From Methanobacteriota archaeon (GTDB lineage: Archaea > Hydrothermarchaeota > Hydrothermarchaeia > Hydrothermarchaeales > JACQPM01): a DNA stretch of 11,264 bases. Under the pieces are notes generated by a model. It was not told the origin of the DNA. It searched no databases and saw only the letters and a list, made by a program, of their open reading frames with translations. The stretch lies in contig JACQPM010000063.1 in NCBI GenBank assembly GCA_016207475.1, forward strand, positions 1 through 11,264, given 5' to 3'. This document shows, piece after piece, positions 1 through 6,367 of this stretch (the stretch's first letter is position 1; every line of letters begins with the position of its first letter). Both the position numbers and the translations under genes were made by a program.

Positions 1-270
1 GGTGTAGACGATCCTCACCTGGTTGCCAGCGACCTTCTGGACCGCCAGCTTGGCTGCCACGGCGTCCTTGATGACGTTGGCCGAGGCGGTATCGGCGGCT
101 ATGCCCGGCGCCGTTGCGCCCACGACGAGCTGAGCCTTGGCCACGCCGTTCTCGGCCAGCATCGTCTTCTGGAAAGTAGCAGGTACAGTAGCTGCAGTCG
201 CCATCCCGATAGTCGCCCCGATAAAGAGAGCGCCCGTCGCTATGGCCCCTATCTTCTTCAGATTCACCAT
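1..270 (-). CDS. S-layer protein, N-terminal part (cut by window edge)
   Basis: This is the first 90 codons of a secreted surface protein; the rest lies beyond the window start. The N-terminus begins MVNLKKIGAIATGALFIGA and continues as a hydrophobic stretch ending near GMATA, a clear signal peptide with likely cleavage around residue 26. The following Ala/Val/Gly-rich segment (TMLAENGVAKAQLVVG, then ASANVIKDAVAAKL) resembles the N-terminal domain of the S-layer proteins of Methanococcales and Thermococcales, in which a cell-surface lattice protein begins with this kind of leader. The ATG at 270 is supported by a strong Shine-Dalgarno sequence, GGAGGT, eight bases upstream. It is transcribed divergently from the propeller/PKD surface protein, which fits a shared role at the cell surface. 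Family assignment rests on the first 90 residues only, so the full domain layout is unknown. Confidence 0.8.
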   Translation of the reverse strand, partial: MVNLKKIGAIATGALFIGATIGMATAATVPATFQKTMLAENGVAKAQLVVGATAPGIAADTASANVIKDAVAAKLAVQKVAGNQVRIVYT

Positions 271-278
271 TCTATCTT

Positions 279-284
279 ACCTCC
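279..284 (-). promoter_or_regulatory. Shine-Dalgarno site of the S-layer gene
   Basis: Read on the minus strand this is GGAGGT, with eight bases between it and the ATG at 270. It is the strongest ribosome binding site in the window and fixes the S-layer start. Such a strong site fits a very highly translated protein. Confidence 0.75.
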
Positions 285-320
285 GTTTCTTCCGTTTCTG
301 ACAGTTTTGCCAAACGCTCG

Positions 321-341
321 ATATATATAGCTTTCGATTCG
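321..341 (-). promoter_or_regulatory. BRE/TATA promoter of the S-layer gene
   Basis: On the minus strand the sequence reads CGAATCGAAAG followed by CTATATATAT. The A-rich part (CGAAAG) fits an archaeal BRE and the ATATATAT run fits a TATA box. About 25 bases downstream gives a predicted transcript start near position 300, leaving a leader of about 30 bases that contains the GGAGGT site. Inferred from spacing and consensus only. Confidence 0.7.
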
Positions 342-381
342 AGGCTTGGAGCACCTCAGAATTAGCGAATCTATACGAAAG
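331..381. repeat. Mirrored CTTTCG/CGAATC elements between divergent surface genes
   Basis: CTTTCGATTCG at 331-341 is mirrored on the other side of the intergenic region by CGAATC (366-371) and CGAAAG (376-381). Each copy sits directly upstream of an outward-facing TATA element, so each promoter is preceded by CGAATC then CGAAAG in its own reading direction. On the left the two hexamers overlap; on the right they are four bases apart. It could be two matching BRE elements or a site for a regulator acting on both genes. Confidence 0.5.
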
Positions 382-427
382 TGGGGCATATATAAACCTT
401 TCTATCCTTGAGGGAAGTTATATATAT
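376..427 (+). promoter_or_regulatory. Promoter region of the propeller/PKD surface gene, two TATA candidates
   Basis: Two TATA-like elements precede this gene. The first is CATATATAAAC around 388-398, preceded by CGAAAG; it would start a transcript near 418. The second is GTTATATATATC around 417-428, which would start a transcript near 449 and leave a leader of about 15 bases containing the AGAGGA ribosome site (452-457). I cannot say which is used. Confidence 0.55.
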
Positions 428-463
428 CATATAGTAGTGAGTCCCAGAGGGAGAGGACTCGAG

Positions 464-2320
464 ATGCGAGCGCCTTCTGTTATGGCCTTTGTCCTTATAG
501 TAATGGCCTTCCTGCCCTCCGTCTATGGTGACCTGAGGGTGCTGGGGGAGTATCCTAGTCTGCGCCCTACGGCCATCGCCGCCGTAGACCTCGATAAGAA
601 TGGGATACCCCATTCGGCCGTGGTCGGGACCAGTTCCTGGGCCCAGGCCTATGGCTCCCAGAACTGGAACCTGAAGGCGGGGAATGTGGAAGGGATAGTG
701 CCGGTGGACATGGATAGGGGAGGGCTCCTGAAGGACGTGGTGGTGGCAGGGAATGATGTGGTTGGGGTGGACTCCCTGGGGAGGGAGAGGTGGAGGGAAC
801 GGGTGAGGGGTTACTCCGCGGCCGCCGTGGACCTTGACGGGGACGGCTACATAGACGAGGTGGTGGTGGGCTCCTGGACCAAGGTCTACGCCATAGACGC
901 CAGCCGCGGCGGGATAATATGGGAAGCGGACCTGCCGCCGGGCATCTGGGGAGCCTCGCAGATCGCCATCGTCGGGAATAGGATCATCGTAGGGGCAGAT
1001 CAGTCGGTCTTCGCCCTGGACTTCAAGGGGGTGCAGCTCTGGGATCAGGGGGTCGCTGGGAAGATCATGGCCATGGCGGGCTTGGACCTGGAGAAGGGCG
1101 GGGTCGTGGACGGGGTGGCATTGGCCTACTACGATGGGAAGAACGAGATCATACGCCTCGATGCCGTCAGTGCCGCAGGAAAGAGGGCAGATTGGAGGTT
1201 CGAGCAGAGGCACGATGGAGACCCCGTCAGCCTCTATGCCGTGGACCCTGACGGGGACGGGAAGCTGAGCACCGTGGTCTTCAACGTCAAGAGCGGGGTC
1301 TTCTGGCTGAACTCCAAGGGGCAGGCAGCAGGCTCTGTGAATGTGCCAGGAGCTACCGGCCTGGCCCCCGTAGACATCGATGGGGACGGGATCCTGGACG
1401 ATGTCCTGGTAGGAAAGGATGGGAAGGTGGGGGGGCAGCTCTACGCGGTCAACTCCCGGGGGCAGGTCCTGGCCCAGATCAACCAGACGGGTGCCACGGA
1501 GATAGTTGCGCTGGACCTGAACGGGGATGGGAGGCTTAACGACGCCGTGGCTGCGAGCCAGCTCACGGGGCACGTCTACCTCCTCTCCGTGGAACTCTCA
1601 GACAACGTGACCAGCGGTCCGCTGCCCACCCTCACCCCCATCAGTCCCCTCCAGGTCAGCGCTGGCCCCGATATGGCAGTGCTGGAGGGGACCGCCCTGA
1701 CCCTGACCGCCAACGCGACGCCATCGACAGGAGAGAATATCGTCTCCTACCTGTGGACGGAGGGCAAGAAGATCCTGGGGAACTCCCAGAACCTCCACCT
1801 GAGGTTCGACGAGGTTGGAATCCGCACCCTCAATCTGACGGTGGTGGACAGCTCTGGCGCCAGGGCCACCGATACCGTCCTTATAGCCGTCTTCCCTTCC
1901 TCCGGCAGTATAAAGCTCCCCTTCGTGGACGCGGGCCCGGACCTGGAGGCCGCCCCTGATAGCAATATAACCCTCACCGCCAGGGCGATACCGAGCGAGA
2001 ACGGGTCCATCGTCTCTTACCTCTGGTCCGAGGGGGATAGGATGCTGGGCAATAGCCAGAGCCTCACCAAGGCCTTCGGGGGAGGGACCCACAAGGTGAC
2101 CGTGAAGGTGGTGGACAGCGCGGGTAGGAGCGCCACAACAGCTGTGACCATAACCGTGGCCGCTGCCGATGATTCCTTCCACATCAAGGGGCTCAGGGAG
2201 ACCGTCCTGGACAACCTCCGGTGGGCCCTCCTCCTGGGAATCATAATCCTGGCTATCATCTTCATCCGGGAGCGCGTCCTGGGGTATATCTGGGAGAGGC
2301 AGCGGGACTGGCTTGACTAA
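464..2320 (+). CDS. Secreted, membrane-anchored beta-propeller protein with two PKD domains
   Basis: A 618-residue surface protein. Residues 1-22 form a signal peptide (MRAPSVMAFVLIVMAFLPSV, then YG). From about 41 to 385 it carries blade-like repeats with calcium-binding-type acidic loops of FG-GAP/VCBS kind, for example VDLDGDGYIDEVVVG near 122 and VDIDGDGILDDVLVG near 303. Related loops occur near 41, 81, 207, 260 and 350, and a motif-less blade probably lies near 165, so a seven- or eight-bladed propeller is likely. Two PKD domains follow (about 398-476 and 488-565), each opening with AGPD and containing SYLW. A hydrophobic helix at about 587-601 and a short charged tail anchor the C-terminus. 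Six N-glycosylation sequons cluster from about residue 338 to 525. I start at the ATG preceded by AGAGGA; a GTG at 437 is in frame but lacks a ribosome site and would put a charged stretch before the leader. The role is probably adhesion or S-layer support; the ligand is unknown. Confidence 0.85.
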   Translation: MRAPSVMAFVLIVMAFLPSVYGDLRVLGEYPSLRPTAIAAVDLDKNGIPHSAVVGTSSWAQAYGSQNWNLKAGNVEGIVPVDMDRGGLLKDVVVAGNDVVGVDSLGRERWRERVRGYSAAAVDLDGDGYIDEVVVGSWTKVYAIDASRGGIIWEADLPPGIWGASQIAIVGNRIIVGADQSVFALDFKGVQLWDQGVAGKIMAMAGLDLEKGGVVDGVALAYYDGKNEIIRLDAVSAAGKRADWRFEQRHDGDPVSLYAVDPDGDGKLSTVVFNVKSGVFWLNSKGQAAGSVNVPGATGLAPVDIDGDGILDDVLVGKDGKVGGQLYAVNSRGQVLAQINQTGATEIVALDLNGDGRLNDAVAASQLTGHVYLLSVELSDNVTSGPLPTLTPISPLQVSAGPDMAVLEGTALTLTANATPSTGENIVSYLWTEGKKILGNSQNLHLRFDEVGIRTLNLTVVDSSGARATDTVLIAVFPSSGSIKLPFVDAGPDLEAAPDSNITLTARAIPSENGSIVSYLWSEGDRMLGNSQSLTKAFGGGTHKVTVKVVDSAGRSATTAVTITVAAADDSFHIKGLRETVLDNLRWALLLGIIILAIIFIRERVLGYIWERQRDWLD

Positions 2321-3105
2321 CCTCCCTGAGAGACGAGCTTGTGGGAGGCCTCGAAGAAGACCGCTGCCAGATCCACGCCTATATCCTGGAGGTCCAGGAT
2401 GCTCAGCCTGATCTCCTCGGGCTCCTTGATCTCCACCAGGACGGGGGTGTACTTGACGGCGAGGTCGAAGAGGGCCTTGGGCTCGTAGAAGAAGACGTCC
2501 ACACCCACCAGACCCTTGAAGCCCTCCCCCGCTTCAGCCTCCCCAACCTTCGTGGTCAGGACCTTGTGGACGAAGGCCTCCTCCGAGACCGTATTTATAA
2601 AATCGTCCACCACCCGCTTCTTGGACTTCCCCCCGAGCTCCACCACGACCTTAGCCCTTATAGCCCCTTGCCGCAGGAGGCCTTCGATCTTCTCCTCTCC
2701 CAGCCCCACCCCTTTCGACCCCCTCCCCTTCCGCGGGGTGAAGACGAACCCGACGTTATACTTGGTATAGAAGGCCTTGGCCACCTTTATCACCTCCCCC
2801 AGGAGGGCCACGAACTCCTGGGCGGTGAGGGACAGCTCCTCGGGGCTCTGGAGATCTATGGCCGAGGGGCCGTACTTTATGGTGCCCAGGAGGTAGTGTA
2901 GGGGGCTCTGGAACTCCAGCTCCAGCTCAGTCATGGCCGAGAACTGCCCCAGATCCTCGGTGACGGCCCCGAAGGACTCCTTCAAGACCTTTATCCCGCC
3001 TTCAGCCTTCAGCCCCCTCACCAGGGCCTCCAGGGAGCCCTTCACCACCCCTTTGTGGTTACCGTGGGCCTCGACGAAGAAGGTCCCCCTTACAGATTGC
3101 TCCAT
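2317..3105 (-). CDS. Unrecognised archaeal protein built of two related halves
   Basis: A 262-residue soluble protein with no signal peptide or membrane segment. I do not recognise a named family. The two halves look homologous: residues 77-91 (KYGPSAIDLQSPEEL) match 218-232 (KYTPVLVEIKEPEEI). Upstream of each, a strand-helix pattern starting at FVEAHGNHKG (residue 10 on) parallels VVELGGKSKK (154 on), each with a KVL further along. A basic, glycine-rich linker (TPRKGRGSKG, 123-132) separates them. This looks like an intragenic duplication of a small alpha/beta domain of about 105 residues. No catalytic motif is evident, so binding or scaffolding is as likely as enzymatic activity. The stop overlaps that of the propeller/PKD gene by four bases (CTAA). 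The ATG is preceded by GGTGGGAG, a modest but close ribosome site. The gene is divergent from the small membrane protein gene. Its function is unknown. Confidence 0.8.
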   Translation of the reverse strand: MEQSVRGTFFVEAHGNHKGVVKGSLEALVRGLKAEGGIKVLKESFGAVTEDLGQFSAMTELELEFQSPLHYLLGTIKYGPSAIDLQSPEELSLTAQEFVALLGEVIKVAKAFYTKYNVGFVFTPRKGRGSKGVGLGEEKIEGLLRQGAIRAKVVVELGGKSKKRVVDDFINTVSEEAFVHKVLTTKVGEAEAGEGFKGLVGVDVFFYEPKALFDLAVKYTPVLVEIKEPEEIRLSILDLQDIGVDLAAVFFEASHKLVSQGG

Positions 3106-3117
3106 CTCCCACCTGCC

Positions 3118-3160
3118 AAAAGTTTTTTATCCGATGCACCTCCTGGGTATTAATAACTTG
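3118..3160. promoter_or_regulatory. Divergent promoter region with two AT-rich TATA-like elements
   Basis: AAAAGTTTTTTATCC (3118-3132) reads as BRE plus TATA for the plus strand and predicts a transcript start near 3152, a few bases before the small membrane protein gene. GGTATTAATAACTTG (3146-3160), read on the minus strand as CAAGTTATTAATACC, predicts a start near 3125 for the minus-strand gene, leaving about 20 bases of leader with GGTGGGAG. The two promoters would face each other and overlap. Assignment is by consensus and spacing only. Confidence 0.5.
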
Positions 3161-3168
3161 TGAGCATT

Positions 3169-3315
3169 ATGGTAGAGTTCAAGCTCATCCTCCTCCTGGC
3201 CTTCTTTGTGGTGGCCATGACCATCCTCTCGTTCTTCCTGGAGTTCCTGAGGAAGGTGGTCCTGGTCCTCCTCATCCTCCTCGTGGCCCTCTACCTCCTG
3301 GGCCTGCGGGGATAG
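3169..3315 (+). CDS. Small two-helix membrane protein
   Basis: A 48-residue, very hydrophobic protein beginning MVEFKLILLLAFFVVAM. It has a first membrane helix at about residues 5-23, a short charged turn (EFLRK, about 25-29), and a second helix at about 30-45 ending LLGLRG. The frame is open and ends in TAG one base before the ATG of the methyltransferase gene, which argues for a real gene in a two-gene operon. An in-frame GTG nine bases upstream (3160) would add three residues; neither start has a strong ribosome site, so it may be translated from a nearly leaderless mRNA. Function unknown. The tight link to a SAM-dependent methyltransferase suggests it may hold that enzyme or its substrate at the membrane, but this is inference. 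Confidence 0.6.
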   Translation: MVEFKLILLLAFFVVAMTILSFFLEFLRKVVLVLLILLVALYLLGLRG

Positions 3316-3316
3316 G

Positions 3317-4300
3317 ATGGACCTCCAGGAGCTCTTGGGGATGGCCTCCAACTTCCAGGAGGCCAGGGTCCTCCTGATCGCCCACGACCTGGGGGTCTTC
3401 GACGCCGTGGGGAGCGGGAAGGGGGCCAGAAGGTTGGCAGGGTACCTGGGGGCCAGCCCCCGGGGGACGAGGATACTCTTGGACTGTCTCGTGGCCGTGG
3501 GGCTCCTGCGGAAGAGGGGGTCGAGGTACTATAACACCGGGACGGCTAAGGCTTACCTTGTGAGTACCAGCCCCCATTACATGGGACCCGTCCTGAAGCT
3601 GAACGGCTACATGTGGGAGCGCTGGTCGAGGCTGGGGGAGGCGGTGAGGGAGGGGCATCTGCCGAAGGCAGAGAGGGAATTCATCTCAGACCCTGTGAAG
3701 AACAGGAATTTCATCCTGGCTATGGACCTCCTGGGTCGGGATACGGCCATGAAGGTGGCGAGGCGCCTGGACCTCCGGGGGGTGAGGAGGGTCCTGGACG
3801 TGGGCGGGGGGCCCGGCCACTATTCCATGGCCCTGGTGGAGAGGAGCCCCAGGATCGAGGCAGTGATAGTGGACCTGCCCCTCACCCTCAGGGTTGCCAG
3901 GGAGCTCATAGAGAGGCGGGGGATGGGAGGGAAGGTGAGGACACGGGAGGGGGACTTCTTCGACCCCCAGTGCGACCTGGGGGAAGGCTACGACCTGGCC
4001 CTGGCCTCCAACATCCTCCATATAGAGGACTCGGCTCACAACCTGGATCTCCTCCGGAGGATATACGGGGCCCTCAACCCGGGGGGGACCGTGGTGGTGA
4101 ACGAGATCCTGGTGGACGCCACCAGGGCGAGGCCCAAGGAAGCGGCCCTCTTCGCCATCAACATGCTGGCGGCCACGGCCCGCGGTAATGTCTATACAAA
4201 AGCCGAGATCTCCTCCTGGCTGAGGGAAGCCGGGTTCATGGATATAAAGACCGTGAGGCTGGACGGGAGGAGCACCCTGCTGATGGGCAAGAGGCCCTAG
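3317..4300 (+). CDS. SAM-dependent O-methyltransferase with winged-helix dimerisation domain
   Basis: A 327-residue enzyme of the family-2 O-methyltransferases (the acetylserotonin and hydroxyneurosporene methyltransferase group). Residues about 10-85 form the winged-helix dimerisation domain typical of the family. The catalytic domain is a class I Rossmann fold: motif I VLDVGGGPGHYS at 159-170, an acidic residue at D186 (IVDLP), GDFFDP at 212-217, and SNILHIEDSAHN at 231-242, where H235 occupies the place of the usual catalytic histidine. NPGGTVVVNE (254-263) is the typical post-motif strand. Length is normal for the family. The substrate cannot be read from sequence; archaeal members are mostly uncharacterised, and a lipid, quinone-like or other small hydroxylated molecule is possible. 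It starts one base after the small membrane protein gene, so the two are likely cotranscribed. Its TAG stop overlaps that of thiL by four bases. Confidence 0.88.
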   Translation: MDLQELLGMASNFQEARVLLIAHDLGVFDAVGSGKGARRLAGYLGASPRGTRILLDCLVAVGLLRKRGSRYYNTGTAKAYLVSTSPHYMGPVLKLNGYMWERWSRLGEAVREGHLPKAEREFISDPVKNRNFILAMDLLGRDTAMKVARRLDLRGVRRVLDVGGGPGHYSMALVERSPRIEAVIVDLPLTLRVARELIERRGMGGKVRTREGDFFDPQCDLGEGYDLALASNILHIEDSAHNLDLLRRIYGALNPGGTVVVNEILVDATRARPKEAALFAINMLAATARGNVYTKAEISSWLREAGFMDIKTVRLDGRSTLLMGKRP

Positions 4301-5280
4301 AACCTGCTCACGAAGGACTCGTACCCCCGCGCCTCCAGCTCTCCCTCCCTCCCATCGGGAGCCACTATCCGCCCCCCCTTGGGGGTGACCTCCCCTATCA
4401 CCGTCACCTTGGTCCCAAGGTCCCTCAAAGAGCCCATGACCATCTCCAGCGCCGCAGGAGGTATGGCGAAGAGGAGCTCGTAATCCCCGCCCTTGTGGAA
4501 GACGACCTCCCGCATAGGCACGCCAGCCTCCCTGGCCACCCCTCTGATCCCCTCGTCGATGGGTACCCTATCCTCATAGACCAGGAAGCCCTTCCCGCTC
4601 CTCCTGGCCACCTCGTGGAGGGACCAAGCGAGGCCGTCGGTGATATCGGTGCAGGCGCTGGCGTGGTGGACCAGCACCAGGCCCTCCTTCACCCTGGCCC
4701 GCGGCTCCAGGGCGGCCTTCAAGAACCTCTCCCTCCCCTCGGGTGTCAGTCCTTTGGTGATGCAGTAGAACCCGGCGGCGGCGGAGCCTATGGTGCCTGT
4801 GACGCAGAGGAGATCTCCCGCTCTGGCTCCTCCTCTGGTGAGATACCTCTCACCAGCCCGGCCGAAGGCGGTGCCTGCTATGACCATCTCCCGGTGCTCC
4901 TTGGTATCCCCGCCGGCGGTGCAGGTCCCGTGCTCTTTGCAGGCCTCCTCCATCCCCTCCGCCATCTCCTCGACGACCCTGGCCTCCAGGTCTGGCGGGA
5001 GGCCGAAGGAGAAGACGAGGCCGAGAGGTTTCGCGCCCATGGCGGCCAGATCGCTCAGGTTGACATTCACCGCCATCATCCCGATCTGTCTCGGGGTCAT
5101 CTCCTTCGGGATGTGGGCCTTCTCGGTCAGCAGGTCCGTCGTGACCACAAGGTGGTCGCCCGGCCCGAGGCGGAATACGCACGCATCGTCCCCTATCCCC
5201 AGGACCAAGTCCTCGCAGGCCCCGAGGCGCCTGGCGAAGAGCTCTATGATCTTCCGCTCACCCAGCTGGGAGAGTCTCAT
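4297..5280 (-). CDS. thiL: Thiamine-monophosphate kinase
   Basis: ThiL phosphorylates thiamine monophosphate with ATP to give thiamine diphosphate, the last step in making the active cofactor. The 327-residue protein has the AIR synthase (PurM)-like two-domain fold. Visible landmarks, numbered from the ATG: MRLSQLGERKII at the N-terminus, GIGDDACV at 28-35 (phosphate and metal binding), TTDLLTE at 47-53, NLSDLAAMGAKP at 74-85, TAGGDT at 121-126, TGTIGSAAAG at 161-170, TDITDGL at 211-217 and HKGGDYELLFA at 262-272. Length matches the family. I choose the ATG at 5280 because family members start just before the LSELGE-like motif and GAGGTG lies three bases upstream; a GTG at 5286 would add two residues. 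The gene is divergent from the MscS gene across a gap of 43 bases and overlaps the methyltransferase stop at its 3' end. Confidence 0.95.
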   Translation of the reverse strand: MRLSQLGERKIIELFARRLGACEDLVLGIGDDACVFRLGPGDHLVVTTDLLTEKAHIPKEMTPRQIGMMAVNVNLSDLAAMGAKPLGLVFSFGLPPDLEARVVEEMAEGMEEACKEHGTCTAGGDTKEHREMVIAGTAFGRAGERYLTRGGARAGDLLCVTGTIGSAAAGFYCITKGLTPEGRERFLKAALEPRARVKEGLVLVHHASACTDITDGLAWSLHEVARRSGKGFLVYEDRVPIDEGIRGVAREAGVPMREVVFHKGGDYELLFAIPPAALEMVMGSLRDLGTKVTVIGEVTPKGGRIVAPDGREGELEARGYESFVSRF

Positions 5281-5289
5281 GCTCACCTC

Positions 5290-5308
5290 AAAAGATTTAT
5301 AGTAAACC
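5290..5308. promoter_or_regulatory. Single TATA element between thiL and the MscS gene
   Basis: AAAAGATTTATAGTAAACC lies midway in a 43-base gap between divergent genes. On the plus strand it reads as BRE (AAAAGA) plus TATA (TTTATAGTA), and 25 bases downstream is the ATG of the MscS gene, so that mRNA is probably leaderless. On the minus strand the same bases read GGTTTACTATAAATC, about 20 bases before the thiL ATG. One element may serve both directions. Confidence 0.6.
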
Positions 5309-5323
5309 GGACATCCTTAGGCC

Positions 5324-6367
5324 ATGGTCTCCGACGCCTATCTGATACAACTCCTCACGGCCGCCGGCATATTTATAGCTTTCATCGTAGTCTCCAGGCT
5401 CTTCGTCTACGTGGTGGACAACTACGTCCGGGGGCTCCTCAAGAAGACCAAGACCGAGCTGGACAAGAAGATCCTGGACATAGTCCACCGCCCCATCTAC
5501 CTCCTCATCAACCTCTTCGGGCTGATGGTGGTCCTCCGCTACCTGGGCCTACCCGAAGGTATCATAGCCGTCTTCGAGAAGCTCTACAGGATAGCCTTCA
5601 TCCTCATAGGCACCTGGGTCTCGGCCAGGATCGCGGAGCTCTTCATCGTCGAGTACCTCCGCAGGTTCGCTGAGCAGACGCGGTCGGAGCTGGACGAGAC
5701 CGTGGTGGGGGCGATCGAGAAGTTCACCTACGTGGTCATATACATCATGGGCGCCCTGGTGGCGCTGAAGGAGCTCAATATAGAGATAACCCCCCTCATC
5801 GCCTCCCTGGGGATCGGGGGGCTGGCCGTGGCCTTCGCCGCCAAGGATGTCATAGCCAACCTCCTCTCTGGGATCTTCATCCTCGTGGACAAGCCCTTCA
5901 AGGTCGGGGATAGGGTGGTCCTGGAGTCCGGCGAGGTCTGCGACGTCCTGGAGATCTCCCTCAGGTCCACCCGCCTCCTGGACATAGGTGAGAATACCCT
6001 CATCGCCCTCCCCAACGAGAAGATGGCCTACTCCAAGATCGTCAACTACAGCCTCCCCGATGCCCGCTACAAGGTGAAGGTCGAGATAGGGGTAGCCTAC
6101 GGATCGGACGTCAAGAAGGTGAAGGAGACGCTCCTGGAGATAGCCACCCGGGCGCCCTACGTCCTGAAGGAGCCAAAGCCGGCCGTCTACTTCACCGGAC
6201 ATGGGGACTTCTCCCTGAACTTCCGCCTCGTTGCCTGGATAGAGGACTACCGCCGGGCGATGGAAGTGAAGGACTTCATAAATACGGAGATCGACAGGAG
6301 GTTCACCGAGCTGGGGATAGAGATCCCCTTCCCGGTCCAGACCCTCCACATCAAGACCGAGAAGTGA
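5324..6367 (+). CDS. MscS-family mechanosensitive channel
   Basis: A 347-residue membrane protein that should open under membrane tension and release solutes on osmotic downshock. Hydrophobic segments lie at about 8-30, 56-74, 86-108 and 134-151, followed by the pore-lining helix (PLIASLGIGGLAVAFAAKD, 157-175, then VIANLLSGIFILVDKPF). This region and the following KVGDRVVLESGEV (193-205, the start of the beta domain) are the family signature. Residues about 250-345 form the cytoplasmic alpha/beta domain. Residues 24-76 and 101-153 match without gaps at an offset of 77, so the membrane region before the pore helix contains a duplicated helical unit. The ATG at 5324 is chosen because the TATA element ends about 20 bases upstream and no ribosome site is present. 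Its 3' end overlaps trm5 by 17 bases. Confidence 0.93.
   Translation: MVSDAYLIQLLTAAGIFIAFIVVSRLFVYVVDNYVRGLLKKTKTELDKKILDIVHRPIYLLINLFGLMVVLRYLGLPEGIIAVFEKLYRIAFILIGTWVSARIAELFIVEYLRRFAEQTRSELDETVVGAIEKFTYVVIYIMGALVALKELNIEITPLIASLGIGGLAVAFAAKDVIANLLSGIFILVDKPFKVGDRVVLESGEVCDVLEISLRSTRLLDIGENTLIALPNEKMAYSKIVNYSLPDARYKVKVEIGVAYGSDVKKVKETLLEIATRAPYVLKEPKPAVYFTGHGDFSLNFRLVAWIEDYRRAMEVKDFINTEIDRRFTELGIEIPFPVQTLHIKTEK

Noticed and set aside
437..463. GTG start for the propeller/PKD protein
   Set aside because: It has no ribosome site, lies too close to the second TATA element, and would place a charged nonapeptide before an otherwise ideal signal peptide.
371..1573. A 400-codon open frame on the minus strand opposite the propeller/PKD gene, and another at 1598-2182
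   Set aside because: Proline/histidine/glycine-rich antisense translations with no family features; the plus strand encodes a clear signal peptide, repeats, PKD domains and a membrane helix. GC-rich codon use leaves the antisense frame open.
4495..5673. A 392-codon plus-strand frame across thiL and into the MscS gene
   Set aside because: Antisense to a textbook ThiL and out of frame with MscS; the composition is low-complexity and it crosses the divergent promoter.
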